Shown here: in pieces, positions 33,817-47,166 of the stretch
Numbering within the stretch: the stretch's first letter is position 1
How the letters are laid out: each line of letters begins with the position of its first letter
The notes under the pieces: generated by a model
Database searches by the model: none
What the model saw: only the letters and a program-made list of their open reading frames with translations
What the model was told of the DNA's origin: nothing
Assembly (NCBI GenBank): GCA_963920705.1
Contig: OY987226.1
Coordinates: 11,224,501 to 11,288,500 of the forward strand
Source of the DNA: Odiellus spinosus
Taxonomy: Eukaryota; Arthropoda; Arachnida; Opiliones; Phalangiidae
Direction of reading: 5' to 3'
Length of the DNA: 64,000 nucleotides
Position numbers and translations under genes: made by a program

Positions 33817-34879
33817 ATCGTGAGAAATGAGTCTCTTATCACCGAAATATAGGTGAGAAACGATTGCCTAAACAATCGAAGACGTCACCATTGCACAAAC
33901 GAGAGGGCTCGCCACAATTTTAAACGCTAACGTAAACCACGCATTGGTACAGTGCATCTGTGAGTACTGAATATGCAAATCTCGTTTATATAGGCCGAGA
34001 AGAGATATATTATTAAAGTTAAAAAATCAAATGATAAGAAAATCATTCCAACTTTTTAATTACGGTGAATTAGGGTGAATATAATGGGATACTCATGATA
34101 TGACATAATAGTCAAAATTAGACGGCTGAAGAGGGCTACCCTAGTAAAAGAACCCAATAAATGCAATTTTCCGTTAACGATAAAAAATGCCATTAAAAAA
34201 ACTTATCAACTGTTTAATAAAATCAATTTTTGTTTATCAATTTAAAGCCAATTAATAAAGCTCGGCTAGTTATATGTTTTACCCTTTTCGTCACCCATAC
34301 AGGCATCTGTCTCTCTATTAACTCGAATTCGATGGATATTCATTATCATTCTACTGTTTAAGAAATAAAATTTTGTTTACCATTTTGAAGCAATTAATAA
34401 AGCTCGGCTAAGCTTATGATTTCACCCTTTTGTAACCCATTCAGGCGCCTTACTTTCTATTAACTCGAATTCGATGGATATTCCTTATCATTCTACTGTT
34501 TAAGAAATAAAATTTTTGTTTATTCATTTTGAAGCAATTAGTAAAGCTCGGCTAAGCTTAAGATTTCACCCTTTTGTAACCCATTCAGGTACCTTACTTT
34601 CTATTACTTCGTATACTTAATCAACATTTCATTATTGAAATCTGTGTTTAACTAGAGATACTCTTGTACCTGATCGAAGTCTTATCAAATTTTTTCAAAA
34701 GTACCTTTGTCTGTATTAATTCGAATTCAGTGGACGGTGGGAAGAGGGAAACGACGACGACGACGACGACGACGCTTTCAGTTATCAAGCGCCGCGGGTC
34801 CATTGGAAAAGACATTACGGTTTCTGATGAAATTCGAGTTCAGATAAAGGGATAAACACGAACGTGTTTATCCTAATAA
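33817..34879. repeat. 2.36-kb tandem duplication, copy 3 (A part only)
   Basis: Matches part A of the other copies and stops at 34873-34879, directly after the 24-bp palindrome (arms GGATAAACACG, 2-nt loop) at 34850-34873. Beyond it the sequence is unrelated. Confidence 0.92.
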
Positions 34880-35570
34880 TAAACTAATTTTGGAATAGAA
34901 AATAGTTCCCTTTCAAAGTTATAACCGAATGAGTATAGACGGAATTAAAATTACAGGATTAAACAGTAAATATTTCGAAAAGCCCAAGGGTATTTTTCCG
35001 GAAAACTTTGGAGATATCGGGAAACAAAGTTTGGGCTGTAATTTCACCTTCCATGTCAACGCGTACCGTCTACCTTTATCCATATTGCCTGTTTACATAA
35101 GCTACTTTCACACTATGCACTTTGAAATCAACTTTTTAAGCTAGTAATTCGATTGAATGAGTATAGTTTCCGATTTGACCTTTCCAAAACTATCTAAGTC
35201 CATGGCCCGTATACAGCCAACCTCCAGCATTAACGGTATTAGGCATCTTAAGTCTTCGACATGGAAGTTCACGGTATCAAAGACCACCTCTTTATCCGAA
35301 GGCCTTCAGCATCAATGTTTAAAAACCTTTGATTTTGCCTGCGTCGGTATCAAAGACCTTTATGATATGAGTCCTTCATTAAGGCTTTATAAGTTTACAA
35401 CCCATCGAAATGTCATCAGTGATTCAGTATCGAAGACCATGTCCCAAATGCTCTTCCCAGCATTAAAGTTTTTTGGTATTAAGCCTTCAACATGGTCGGT
35501 GATTTTGTACAAAAGTAAAAATGTACTGCACATTTGTACTCCTTTACTTTTAACCTTTAAAATTCTTTAA
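34880..35570. repeat. Degenerate about 45-50-bp repeat (GGTATCAAAGACC-type)
   Basis: From about 35230 the motif CGGTATYAARGAC(C) recurs four to five times with CCTTCAGCAT/CTTCGACATGG between copies. The 137-codon open frame here (35157-35570) is explained by the repeat and shows no domain. Confidence 0.5.
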
Positions 35571-38040
35571 CCATTTTATTTGTGGGAGCCCTGCATAATA
35601 ATATATTAAAGCACCATGGAAATAATCTAAGAGGAGTTCTAAATTAGTCCCTTTAGTTGGATTAAATTTGTAAGATCAAACTTTGAAAATATCGCCAGGG
35701 GGATAAATACAGGATTATACAGAGGGATTTTAAATTAAAGTTTTACACGGTGCATGGACTAGAAACTGAGTGCGTTACAAATATTCAAAGGTGTAGAACT
35801 TATTATAAATAACCTCTTTTGGGAAATGTTCACTCGCTTAGAAATAAGTTTTATGCTTGTTCCTTTCATCATTTGTTCGCGTTATAAAATCTTTTATAGA
35901 GTAGTGAAATTTACATAATCTCAATTCACTTTGATTGCATTCTTACACGTAAGAATCGTCCCAATTTAAGAATATTAGTTAATCCATGAAGGATTAAAGG
36001 ATTTGTCGAAATATTAACATTCATTTACATTTCTTCTTTTATCTTATAAAAAGGAATTAAAGGAATAGTATCAGAATGTAGTCAATAATTAAATTTTAAC
36101 TAAAACATGGCTCGTTTCCACGAAAGCGATATTTGCGAGAAAAATTGATATCGCTTCATTGTTAAATGGCTTCAAACAATATCATGAAAATTAAGCTTTA
36201 AAGAATAAAAATATTTGTCACTTTCCTTATAAAACAATCGCAAAGATATCGAGAAATTTGCGACAATGCTATGACGTAAGGATTCAAGATTGTTAGTCAA
36301 AAATATGCTTTCAATTTGGATAGCGATAATATCTGAATTTAATTTTATCCTAATTAATTAAGTTGTACAAATTCCGAGCATGACCGCCAGGGGTTTACAG
36401 TTCCTTAATGGTTAATAGTAAGTGTAGCACCCATCCTCACATGTGGTTTAAAGAGACCCGCTTGTAAAGATACGAGCCAATGAATGAAGAGGAGTTATTT
36501 ATTATTATTTTTTCCTCCCATAGTCAACTTTAGCTAAAAATTACCACGGTGTGTCGTGTAAACTAAATTTTTTAAGATGGTGGAAGAAATCTATGGCTTT
36601 CTTATTTGAATATAATAAAATTATGTGGTACTACCCCTTTAATATTATTTTATTTTTTATTTTTTATGAAAATGGATTTTCACCTCTCCTTAATCGAAAG
36701 GGAATCGCCCTTTTTTCACTAATCTCGGAACTCGATCAAATAAATCCCTTTTATTCCTTATTATACAAGGAGTTAAATATATGTCTATCGTTACGATCAT
36801 AGTCTTGATATTACTAATGTAAATCGTCCAAATCTTTAAGACCACGATGTTCTGGCACGTCTCTTCGATTTTCCTCCGTAATTATAGTAACCATTATTTT
36901 CATCTCCCAAGATAATTTAAAATCCTATATTATAGTTTCAACGCACCAAATTATCTCGGAAATTACAGAAAGAAATAATTTAAACCGTAGCAAATTCAAC
37001 ACGTTTTATCGTGCGTTCAAAATCGCCTAGTAATTAATCGCTTTTAATATAATGCACTTTGAAAAGACCGTGAACTTTTGCGGTCACCTGAATATCTGGG
37101 AAATGTAAATTATATAAATACTTTGTAATTAATTCTTTGAATTTTTTTTTTACTTTGATCTTGAGATTGTATACTAAATACAATAACTCGTAGTCGTCTA
37201 TTATTAACGAGCTTTAAAATACACTGTCCCCACTTTGATTCGTAGTATAGTCTAATTATGATAATTATTATTCAGACTTTTGCCTTAGGGAAAATTAGGG
37301 ATAGGTGTTAATGATACTCTGTAACCATTATGTGTTATATATTTTTTAGAGGTGTAAAATTTGCCTTAGGTCTTTCTTTTATCTTCAAAGTGATAGTACT
37401 TACGAATGGTTTTAGGTTTCATTATTTTTAATAAATTATATTTTTCGCTCTATTAAAAACCAATATTGAAAATTTTTACATCTTTGATGGGTCGTTATAA
37501 TTAAAATGGAAAATATATATAATTTTTGACACTTGATGACGTAGAATGTGGAGAAAAACTTGATTATAAGTTTAAAATAAAGATTGGGCTTCCTGAATTA
37601 AGTGTGTACTTCACGAAAGCAACCAAGTCACGTGTCAATTGACAATTAAATACTAATTGCAATAATTTATCAAAGATCAGAACCAGAAATTTTACGATTT
37701 AACGGTTTCTAAGTATCTAATGTGAACGCGGCTTCAGACTAACGCGGCCGCAGTGATGAAGTGCGTGTATTTTTGGTTTCCAAATATTTCGAAGATACCA
37801 ATCAATATTTTTTATTGTAGTGTTTTATATAAATTTAATTGTTTTTTAACTATCCTTCCAAAAATAGTACTCAAATTCTATTTGGTTTTGACGAGAAATC
37901 GACGGCTCCATCATTTTAAGTAGTACTAGGCTTATGTACCCTTTCTTTAAAAAAAAAATTTGAAACCACGGACTAACTATATATGCTGAAAACACAAGTG
38001 ATTCCGACTTTCTATGAAAGTAATATTGGGGCAGTACGAT
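35571..38040. other. Intronic sequence without recognised genes
   Basis: AT-rich. Positions 36112-36150 carry the GGCTCGTTTCC..GAAAGCGATATTTG motif also seen near 17200, a dispersed repeat of unknown class. Nothing else recognised. Confidence 0.4.
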
Positions 38041-38153
38041 GGGGCAGACACTCGAGAACTCAGATGTACGAAAGTTTTGAACTCTTTGCTCTACCATAAT
38101 AGTTTTAACTCAGTGAACTCAGGTGTACAGCGAATTTAAGAGTATCTGCCCCC
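38041..38153. mobile_element. MITE-like element with GGGGCAGAC ends, copy 1
   Basis: The ends are GGGGCAGACACTCG and AGTATCTGCCCC. Both subterminal parts carry ACTCAGRTGTAC-type sequence in inverted orientation. The reverse complement aligns along its length with 46336-46489. TSD not resolved. Confidence 0.7.
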
Positions 38154-39529
38154 TATGGACTCACGATTGGGTTGAAATAGTTATTCTTCTGCTTATAGAA
38201 ACGCCACAAGTCTATAATTGTCCACTTTTTGGCTCTCTCTGTGACTCTTGTCACATTCTCTCGCTCTCTACAAGCTGGGCGGTGAATAATATTTTTTCCA
38301 TTCCCCTCCTAATTATAAGGTTAGACGAAGTTCGGTCCTTATTGCCAGGGAACCATGGTGATGGCATCAGCCGACGTCTATAACAGTTAATAGTGTAATG
38401 GGCGCCGCGTGAAGTATAGATTAGTCGAAATAGATTATATTAATACCTACCCCCTCTTACCATATCATAAAGCATTTTGGTCTATACGTGTAGTGTAGAA
38501 ACCCCTCTTTTTAGGCCTATAAGGTCTGCATGGCTAGAAAACTAATTCTCGTGTTATGAAAAATTTATACATTTTTTTGTTCTCGTCTCTAGGGGAATTA
38601 AAGTGAAATCTGTTAGAGCTAATAGCACCTCTTATACCGCGGCTAGAATATACGTAGTTATATTCTTGAAAAGGTTATAAATTACCATTTAAAAACCGGT
38701 TTTTGTAAGGATATTTTGACCACTTTCAAAAATGCAACTCAGTATAAAATACACTTTGAATCAGTTTAGAGTTTTCATTGGATGTAAAGATACGCGATCC
38801 AATGCCGCTATGATTTTATTTCCTAGAGATATACCACGGATTTATAGTTTATTTAATGATTCTTGTAACTGTTTCTGATTATTTACTATATACCATCTCG
38901 TGTTGGCAGCATTATTAAAGCTAGACTATACTCCGTTATCACTATAATTGATGGATTTTAAGATATGGAGCTTTGCCTTGAGCGTATTGCCAAATTTAGA
39001 TGAAATATACCATAAATACTTGTTCAATATTAGTTTGCAAGGACTATTTTCTTTCTATTTTGTTCAACATTTAGTATAAATGCGCCTCAAACTTTCGAGT
39101 GTATGAAAGCAGCTCTTGTATATGTGGAATACATAGTCGATTAAGTTTCCCGATGAACCCAGAATATTAAAGTGCACTGTGTAACTCCTTTTCAACGCCG
39201 TTTAATATTTTACGAACAGCTATTTGGTATATCAAAATGGTACTAACGTGGAAGGTTTCTTCTATTTCTTTTTGTTTTATACGTAACCTCGAATTTTTGA
39301 AGAACTATAATGGAATAATTTTCCATTTGGGAATAAACTTTTCTTTAGCATTAATAATGGGTGTATTATTTTTATATTTATATCATATATAGTATGCCAA
39401 AATGTTCAATTGCAGTTTAATGAGGTTTAAAAATAAACCATTGTACAGTGGGTAAGTTTGTAACAATACCAATGCATATAAGTACTGTGACTTCTAACAT
39501 ATAGTTTGTGATTTAAGTTATATAGACCA
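38154..39529. other. Intronic sequence without recognised genes
   Basis: No convincing frame, tandem period or inverted repeat seen. Confidence 0.45.
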
Positions 39530-40420
39530 GTAAAATTAATGATTTAAATTCAAACAAGCATTTAATTATAAAATACAAACCAGAATTAAGTACGGAATTA
39601 AATTCAAACAAACAATTAAGTACGGAATTGAATTTAAACAAACAATTGAGTACGGACTTAAATTCAAACAAGCATTTAATTATAAAATACAAACCAGAAT
39701 TAAGTACGGAATTAAATTCAAACAAACAATTAAGTACGGAATTTAATTCAAACAAACAATTAAGTACGGAATTGAATTCAAACAAACAATTGAGTGCGGA
39801 ATTAAATTGAAACAAACAATCAAATACGGAATTAAATTCAAACGAACAGTTAAGCATGGAATTAAATTCAAACGAACAATTAAGCATGGAATTAAATTCA
39901 AACGAACAATTAAGCATGGAATTAAATTCAAACAAACAAATGAGTACGGAATTAGATTCAAACAAACAATTAAGTACGGGATTAAATTCAATCAAACAAG
40001 TACGAAATTAAATTCAAACAAACAATTAAATGCGGAATTAAATTCAAGCAAACAATTAAATGCGGAATTAAATTCAAGCAAACAATTAAGTACGGGATTA
40101 AATTCAATCAAACAAGTACGCAATTAAATTCAAACAAACAATTAAATACGGAATTAAATTCAAACAAATAGTTAAGTACGGGATTAAATTCAAACAAACA
40201 ATTAAGTACGGAATTAAATTCAAAAAACAATTAAGTACGTTATTAAATTCAAACAAACCAGAATTAAGTACGGAATTAAATTCAAACAAACCAGAATTAA
40301 GCACGGAATTAAATTCAAACAAACAATTAAGTACGTTATTAAATTCAAACAAACCATAATTAAGCACGGAATTAAATTCAAACAAACAATTAAGTACGTT
40401 ATTAAATTCAAACAAACGGA
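39530..40420. repeat. 30-bp minisatellite
   Basis: Roughly 28 copies of a unit made of ATTAAATTCAAACAAACAAT and TAAGTACGGA, with some 24-, 34- and 60-bp variants such as CATTTAATTATAAAATACAA inserts. Because 30 is a multiple of three, long frames stay open on both strands (up to 160 codons on the minus strand), giving ten-residue repeat peptides. These are artefacts of the array. Confidence 0.95.
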
Positions 40421-43400
40421 ATAGAATACTGAGGGGGGTCGGCAGATTTGTCCCTGGTTGGTATACTGTCTATAAAATACTTCTCTTGAACCCCTGACTG
40501 AAGTATCTTATCTTTACCATCACCTTCGTGGTGGTTGCGAGAAGAAAGGACACGATTGCTTTAAAAAAAGAGTTCAAATAAACAAATATGTCACATATTT
40601 CAGAAAGACAAATAATACCTTCTAGAACGTGCTAGGTAGGTAGTCGTGTGTCGTGCAAAAAACTATGAGCGGCAGATGCCTTGTCTCGAATAAACCGGGG
40701 TAACCCTTCTGATCAAACAAAACCATATCGTTTCCAATTTTAAAGACAACGTGAAAAGGAAACTGTTATTTCATAGAGGAAAACTCCAGCAACCCTTGTA
40801 AGGAGTCCATCCATTGAGGAACTAGACTACTAGAGCTCAAGACTATGAGTATCCAACTGCTTCAGTGTTTAGTCTAAGTTGGAGTTACCATATTCGTACT
40901 CATACGCGCATGCGTCTAGGCTAACTTGAATCCTTTATGAATAGTAGTGAAATTTACTGCGCATTGGAATTTCATTGCAAATTCCTTTTCACTTTTCCTT
41001 TAAGCGTGGGAGTGTTGGTGCCCTATGATATATCATATCTGTCCTCTTTGTCAACCTGGGCGTAAGGTGGCGGGGTTAGAGTGGGTTAGCCCCCTTTGGA
41101 ATCGCTAGGTCGCGTCCTGAATGGATTAGAACAATCCATCATTGAGAATATATACTGCCCACGCTGGTTTGGACGCCTTTAAGGATTCCAGTCTCAGCAG
41201 TATACGTCTGATAGAGTATATACTATCTAAAATAATAATAAAATTAAAATTCCTCTACATTCAAAGCGAGAATAATTTTATACCTACGAAGACAATCGTA
41301 TAGAGAAAAAACCATCTAAGCTTTACGGGTGTTGAAGTCCCGAACTGACATGATTGTGGCTTTCGCGACATTCTACAGAAAAATAAGTATGTTCTCGAGG
41401 GACCCGAGTCGAGTAGCGTTATAAATATACAAAACGCTGCTGCTGGGCTAATTTAAAACTCCGGTGGTTTTAGTTTTTGTCTTTTTTTGGGGGTTGTTAT
41501 TTTTTCGATGGTAAGCTGATTCAATGTTTCATTTTACGATTTATCATCTTAGGTTCAAAATTGTAGCCTTATTTAAAAGGGAAGGTAAAGAGGAAAATTA
41601 AAGTGCATTTCACTATTAAAAATAAAATTGTGGGCGTGAATTTAAACAAGAACGGTTCAAAACGTTTGCCGCAGCACGTGTCGCTGGGATTTTATTAAAC
41701 CAATGATGGGATTGATTAGTCGGGGATTCTCTCTTGCCCAAATTAGGTTTCCGATTTTTTGTACAATTCGAAGAAACTCCCAGGATGTTTTATTAGTCAA
41801 TTAAAAATCAATACAGTATCCTCTTTATCCTTTAAATTCACGTTTCCAGAATTAGTCTAAAATATAAGAAAAATATTTCAAATTGACTTTCGATTTGAAT
41901 AATATAAATAAAACAACGAAACTATTCATTATTTTGCAAAAAAAATTGGAATTTTTTAATCCGAACGTATAACACGGATAATATTCCAAGATAAGGCCAT
42001 TTTCGGATAAAAACGGATATGGATTATGTTTTTTATTTCGAATAAGTTAACTCGAATGAAAAATAGTCTATTTTTAATCAAACAGATAATATACATCAGA
42101 ATTTAGTAGATTTCATTCAATTAATAAAAATTATACGAATTCCGAGCTCTACCCCATCCTAGAAAAAACTCCATTAACTTCTGCCAATACTTAACTGCCT
42201 CTATAGAGATTGCTTTGTGTTTTATAGAGATTGCTTTGTGTTTTACAAAAAAATAAGAAAAAAAAGATAAAAAAAAGAAAATTGGAGCGTAGATAATTAT
42301 GTAAATTCTCCTCTGCAGCCATTACACCAACTTCCAAATCTAAATAGTTTCCGCGCGCACCTGGAAACGAATATCGATCAGTTAAAGTGTTTCCTCATAA
42401 AATTATACATGTCATGACTCGTGCAGGCTTATAATTTAATTTCACTTTATTTTGGCAGTGGGTACGAAACTACAGACAATACCAGTATACATAGATGATA
42501 TCTAGTTTACCTCGTACTGCCAATTCAAGATGAAATTGTTCACCAAAATATAAGTTAAGGAGAGAAGCGAAACCTAGTTAACAATCTCTTGGAATAAGTT
42601 CCAAAACGAAGCGATTTACGCATTAAGCTTTTCTCCATGAACGGGTCAATATCGTATCGAAGGCGTTCTCCCATCTCATCGGACCTTGTACGTGTTAATG
42701 GCATCTCTTGGAGCTTAACTTCATTGGAAATATATCTAAATATAAGTTCATATCAGTTTCAGTTTTCAGTACGTGCAAAGTTATAGGCGTACTACTTTTA
42801 TGACTATGATTTTGGCTTCGTTCATACTGAATTCCGTAACCGATTCTGTCTGTATAAGTGAAGTGAGCTTAGTTTGAGGTATATACAGTATGCCTAATAC
42901 ATCTATAACTATATACGATTCCTAACTCCTAACCTTAGGTTCCTATAGAAGCTTTGATAACAATTGATGCGAGCGCCACCTTACCGTTTTCGAATAGGCA
43001 TTAATTGGAAAATTGACATTCGAAATGGAGAACCTGTATTCCTAACTTATATTAAGCTCGTGTACTGTTCACACTGTGGAAGATTTGAAAACGTTTGTAA
43101 CCGATTTGGATCAACAGTCAAATTTTTAAAATATATTTGGGTCAGTTAATCGGACGAGAAAAGTTAGTTTTAGGACCTTTGGGTCAATTTCAATACGGGG
43201 TTAATGTTGTTTCTATATAGAAACTATTTTTTGCCACACCCCCCTCGGCGCAGTCTTTTTTTGACTGTCTATATAATATCAAATGGTTTAATAATAATTT
43301 AAAATGTTTAAATTATTTTTCATCAGCTATATCTTAAAATATTTGGCCGAAATTAATCGTTTTAAGCGTAATTGACTAAGATCTTACATCGTGACCATAA

Positions 43401-44902
43401 AATTTAGCCAAATATCGACTGGTTTGGGAAGAAAAAACACTAACAAATCTAATAAATAAGTTTTGAAAGCTCTCTCCTATATATACTTTTCACAGTAACT
43501 ACCCAATTTGAATGGGACATTCAAACGATTTCAAAGTCCATCATAGTCAGAACGTAGCTATGATGTGTTCGATAGATCGATTTCTCTAAATCACCTAATC
43601 CATTAATATCCACTCGCGCTGGCCAGCAAAGTTTATAGGATATATTATATCCATATATTCCTGATCGCCAATTTAATATACAAAACTATTTTGTTTAAGG
43701 TTAAGTAACGTTGCCTTAAAGTTTTCGATATAGTTTATACAAACTGGTCTCGAAACAAAGCGGATTAACCGTATTTCATCGATTTTATCGCATGCTCGGG
43801 ATTAGTGGCTTTTAAAGTGGCTCCTAATAATTTATCAAATTAGAAGCTGAAATTCGATCTTAATGAGTTTACGATATTTGCCCAACGACCCGGATTATAA
43901 TTTATTCCGAATTGTTCTAACCTTGAGGAATAGTTTAAAGTTTCGTGTTAGAACTTAAAAGGGAGGTTGAAAACGTGATTTAACTTGAGCTTGTTAAATT
44001 CAAGAGGTTTAAAAGTGGTATAATTAAAAGCAATTGTGTCGTCAGATTTGTATAAAATTGAATTATGTGATAAAAATTAAATTAAAATCAGTTTAAATGT
44101 CTAGAATTAATGTTTAAACATATATATTGAATATTTTTAACGATCTTTCCCAAAAATTCTACTTAATTTCATTTGGAGTTCACGAAAAATCCTTAACACC
44201 CTCACTTTAAGGTTTTGACCACCCACCGGTGTTAAAATTGATATATAAAATAATTTGTTAAACAAAACATGGCGATACGTGTTTACAATACTCGCTCTAA
44301 TTCATACTAATTTTGACACCAACTGAATCTTATTTAATCTAATATCTTTATTTTTAGATTGAATAATGTATTTATTACGATACAAATTATAGGTTGAATT
44401 TCGTGGGTGTGTATAATTCCATATATTAATACACCACACATCTAGCTCCCACGAGATATAATCTATTATAAGTAAAAAACAATCAAATTTGCTATGGTCT
44501 CTGTGTGGTTATAGAGATGTTTTAGTACGGTATATTAAAGACAGTGTATACGCATTTACATAAACTTAAGTACCCCTTACCAGCCCAATATATTAAAATT
44601 CGTAACTGCACCCTTATAGATATCAAACATCGATATAAAACAGGGTGTGACGGCGTTCATTGTATATTTTCGATTACATCAAACGATTGTACCGTTGCAA
44701 TTATCAATTTGCAAGGTCCCTTAATGGAGCCACCGCCGTTGGCTAAGAAACTATTATTTAATACGTGTCTGAAAATTTATATGAATTATAATTTTAAAAA
44801 GAGAAGGTTAAACGCGAAACTTTCTATATTGTGTATTTCTTTTACGCATTATGATGTACTAAAAATATCCGCCATTAATTTTTGATGATGTGTTTGGATC
44901 GA
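40421..44902. other. Intronic sequence without recognised genes
   Basis: AT-rich with only scattered short frames, a 20-bp duplication (TTTATAGAGATTGCTTTGTG) near 42205-42240 and no clear mobile element ends. Confidence 0.4.
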
Positions 44903-44937
44903 GGGGGCAGACACTCGTAAACTCAGGTGTACAAATT
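44903..44937. mobile_element. Fragment of the GGGGCAGAC MITE family
   Basis: GGGGGCAGACACTCGTAAAC followed by TCAGGTGTAC matches one end of the elements at 38041 and 46336. The other end is absent. Confidence 0.6.
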
Positions 44938-45289
44938 TTTTGATAGAGACAAAAATTAACTTTGAATTATACATTCCATCCTCCCTTTATACTCAAAAAA
45001 TAATTAACGGTTTATATTTATGACAAATGTTGTTATATATTTCTCGCTTTGAATCTATGATAACGTATAATTTATTAATATAGTCTTAGAAAATATCAAA
45101 TCTCCGGAACGAAAACAAGCTCACGTTTGCCGAAATTTATTTTCAATTCAAGATTGAATTTAATATTTAATAATAGTATTCCAGACGTCTTAAAAATATT
45201 TGATCTCTTCCACCAATCTATTATTGTCAAATTAATAATAGATAACGTAAAAAAAAATTGTTTCTTATATGTCAAAAATTTATTCTTAA

Positions 45290-45825
45290 AGGGATAATGC
45301 AAACTAATTACAAGTAATTTTTTATCGATTCCTTATACCCTCTTCAGACGAGGGGTAATTAGCCGTGGTTTAAACAGCCTTCTCAGTTCAATAAACCTTG
45401 GTTAATCGTGAATAAACCACAGTTAAATCTGATTAAACCGGCTAGTTACGCCTCGTCTGAAAAGGGTATTACTGTTTAAATAGGTCTAATCCACTAGTGA
45501 AAAAATTTACGAACAAATATAAAACTAGAAATAAATTTAAAACTTAACCGGAAAATAGGCTTAGCGGGATTTATGGAGATCCTGATTTCCTCGCGTATAA
45601 GGTCTAGCGACCAATCTCGTGGAGATCTCGCGTGAGCTACGGGCCTTTGCTCATTGGTCGCTCTGACCTTACACGGAGGCAATTCAGGATCTCCATGAAT
45701 CCCGCTAAGCCTATTTTCCGAGTAAGTTTTAATTTATTTCTAGTATAATATTTGTTTTGTAAACTTTTTATTTAAACGATAAGGAATCGATAAAAAATCA
45801 CTTGTTATGAGGTTATATTCTCCCT
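45290..45825. mobile_element. TTAA-flanked fold-back transposon, copy 1 (536 bp, with nested MITE)
   Basis: Flanked by TTAA at 45286-45289 and 45826-45829. The termini are AGGGATAATGCAAACTAATT and the complement of AGGGAGAATATAACC. Nearly the whole element is an imperfect inverted repeat: arms continue through ATTTTTTATCGATTCCTTAT, TTTAAATAGG, AAATAGGCTTAGCGGGATT and GGAGATCCTGA. A TTAA TSD with AGGG ends fits a Kolobok- or piggyBac-type transposase, but no protein is encoded. The left arm is interrupted by another MITE (45336-45468). Confidence 0.85.
45336..45468. mobile_element. Nested MITE, 133 bp, TTA (or TA) target duplication
   Basis: Inverted ends TACCCTCTTCAGACGAGG and the complement of TACCCTTTTCAGACGAGG are flanked by TTA at 45333-45335 and 45469-45471. 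The uninterrupted relatives show the empty site. A TTA duplication fits PIF/Harbinger; read as TA it would fit Tc1/mariner. Confidence 0.82.
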
Positions 45826-46335
45826 TTAAATAGCAGCTCTCTTTTCGCGTTTATAATTCATTTATATTCAAGGCCAGTAAAATTCCGGTGTTATTTCGAG
45901 AGATATAGGCTTAGGTTCGGTAAATTAATAAGCTGTCAACCAATTATCTAAACCAGCTTAACGTGACACTCTTTCTTAATCTCTATAAGGCATAATCTTA
46001 ACGTAATAGCTTTGAGTTTGTTACGTTCGCTTCCTTCCGCTTTCTAGATAAAGTGACTATATTTTGAGCTATGAAATTTTATATCGCGGAAGAGTCTCGG
46101 TATTTTGGCGATTTTGATGCTAAAATGTTGTAATTTGGCTTTTAGTTTTAAAGGAAATGTCCAGTAATTCTTGATCGATTCCAGGATACCTCAAAAATAA
46201 TTAAAATTATGACTAGCGAGCTTAGCAAGGGAAGTTTTATTATTTCACTTTTATAACATAAGTGTAAGAACTAAACAAAGGAACTAAGTATGCCATAAAG
46301 CCCATTTCCTATAATGATGTCGAAGGGTCCGACCG

Positions 46336-46489
46336 GGTCCGACACTCTTGAATTCGCTGTACACCTGAGTTCACTGAGTTCAGCTTTGACAGTGCATCGA
46401 AATCGAACTCTTGTGAACTCTGAGTTCAGCTTTGATAGTGCAAAGAATTCAAACCTTTTGTACACCTGAGTTCGCGAGTGTCTGCCCCC
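46336..46489. mobile_element. MITE-like element with GGGGCAGAC ends, copy 2
   Basis: Inverted orientation relative to 38041-38153, with the same CGCTGTACACCTGAGTTCAC and TACACCTGAGTTCGCGAGTG segments and a TCTGCCCC end. The interior holds an extra duplication of a GAGTTCAGCTTTGAYAGTGC segment. The left terminus is eroded. Confidence 0.68.
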
Positions 46490-47162
46490 TTGTATGATGT
46501 AGGCTGAGAACAGAATACATTGTGGACTGTATCAGCTGTAAATCAGATGCATAGTGAGTTTGCCAATTATCGAAGAGACAATGTAGTATACCAGATAGTT
46601 CTCATTGGATATAGTTTAATTGTCATACTTATATGTTTAATTATTGTGATAATGGTACGGTTTTAATTAGTGGATCTGTAATTAAAAAAAAGCTTGACCC
46701 GTTAATTGACGTATATGCTTTTAAATTTTCAAAATATACCAGACTTAAATGGAAAACTATACGTGAATTTTTATTTAAATTTATATTATTCTGGTTGCAG
46801 TTTAGATTATTATTAAAGTAATTCGTGTATTATTAAATTAATTTACGAGATTGCTTCTTAATTCATGATTAATTGATGTAGATTTCGTTTTAATCAGACA
46901 AATGATTTTTTTAATGGATAGAGAAAGAAACTTAAATGTAAAATTAAGGGACTACGTAAGAAAAGTTTTATATTACTAGGGATTGGATGAAAGTAGGAGT
47001 CTACTCCTCCCTTTTGGCCGGAGACTGGTGGAGAAATTTCCCGGATTGGTGTTTATCAAGTCAGATCCTCATATCTTCGTCCCTATAGAATGAATATAAT
47101 TCCAACCAGTCGAGATTCTAGTAGTAGATTAAATTAATATTAAATCACAGCTATAAAACTCT
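46490..47162. other. Intronic sequence without recognised genes
   Basis: AT-rich spacer. Only short frames. Confidence 0.45.
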
Positions 47163-47166
47163 TTAA

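Noticed and set aside
29916-34855. Repeated 63-, 65- and 71-codon frames in the 2.36-kb units
   Set aside because: Identical because the DNA is duplicated. The (GAC)n run gives a poly-Thr stretch, overlapping frames are also open, and nothing looks conserved as protein.
35157-35570. 137-codon + strand ATG frame
   Set aside because: Overlaps a degenerate GGTATCAAAGACC-type tandem repeat and shows no domain.
39513-40415. Cluster of repetitive frames on both strands, up to 160 codons
   Set aside because: Produced by a 30-bp tandem array whose period is a multiple of three. No start context or flanking coding signal.
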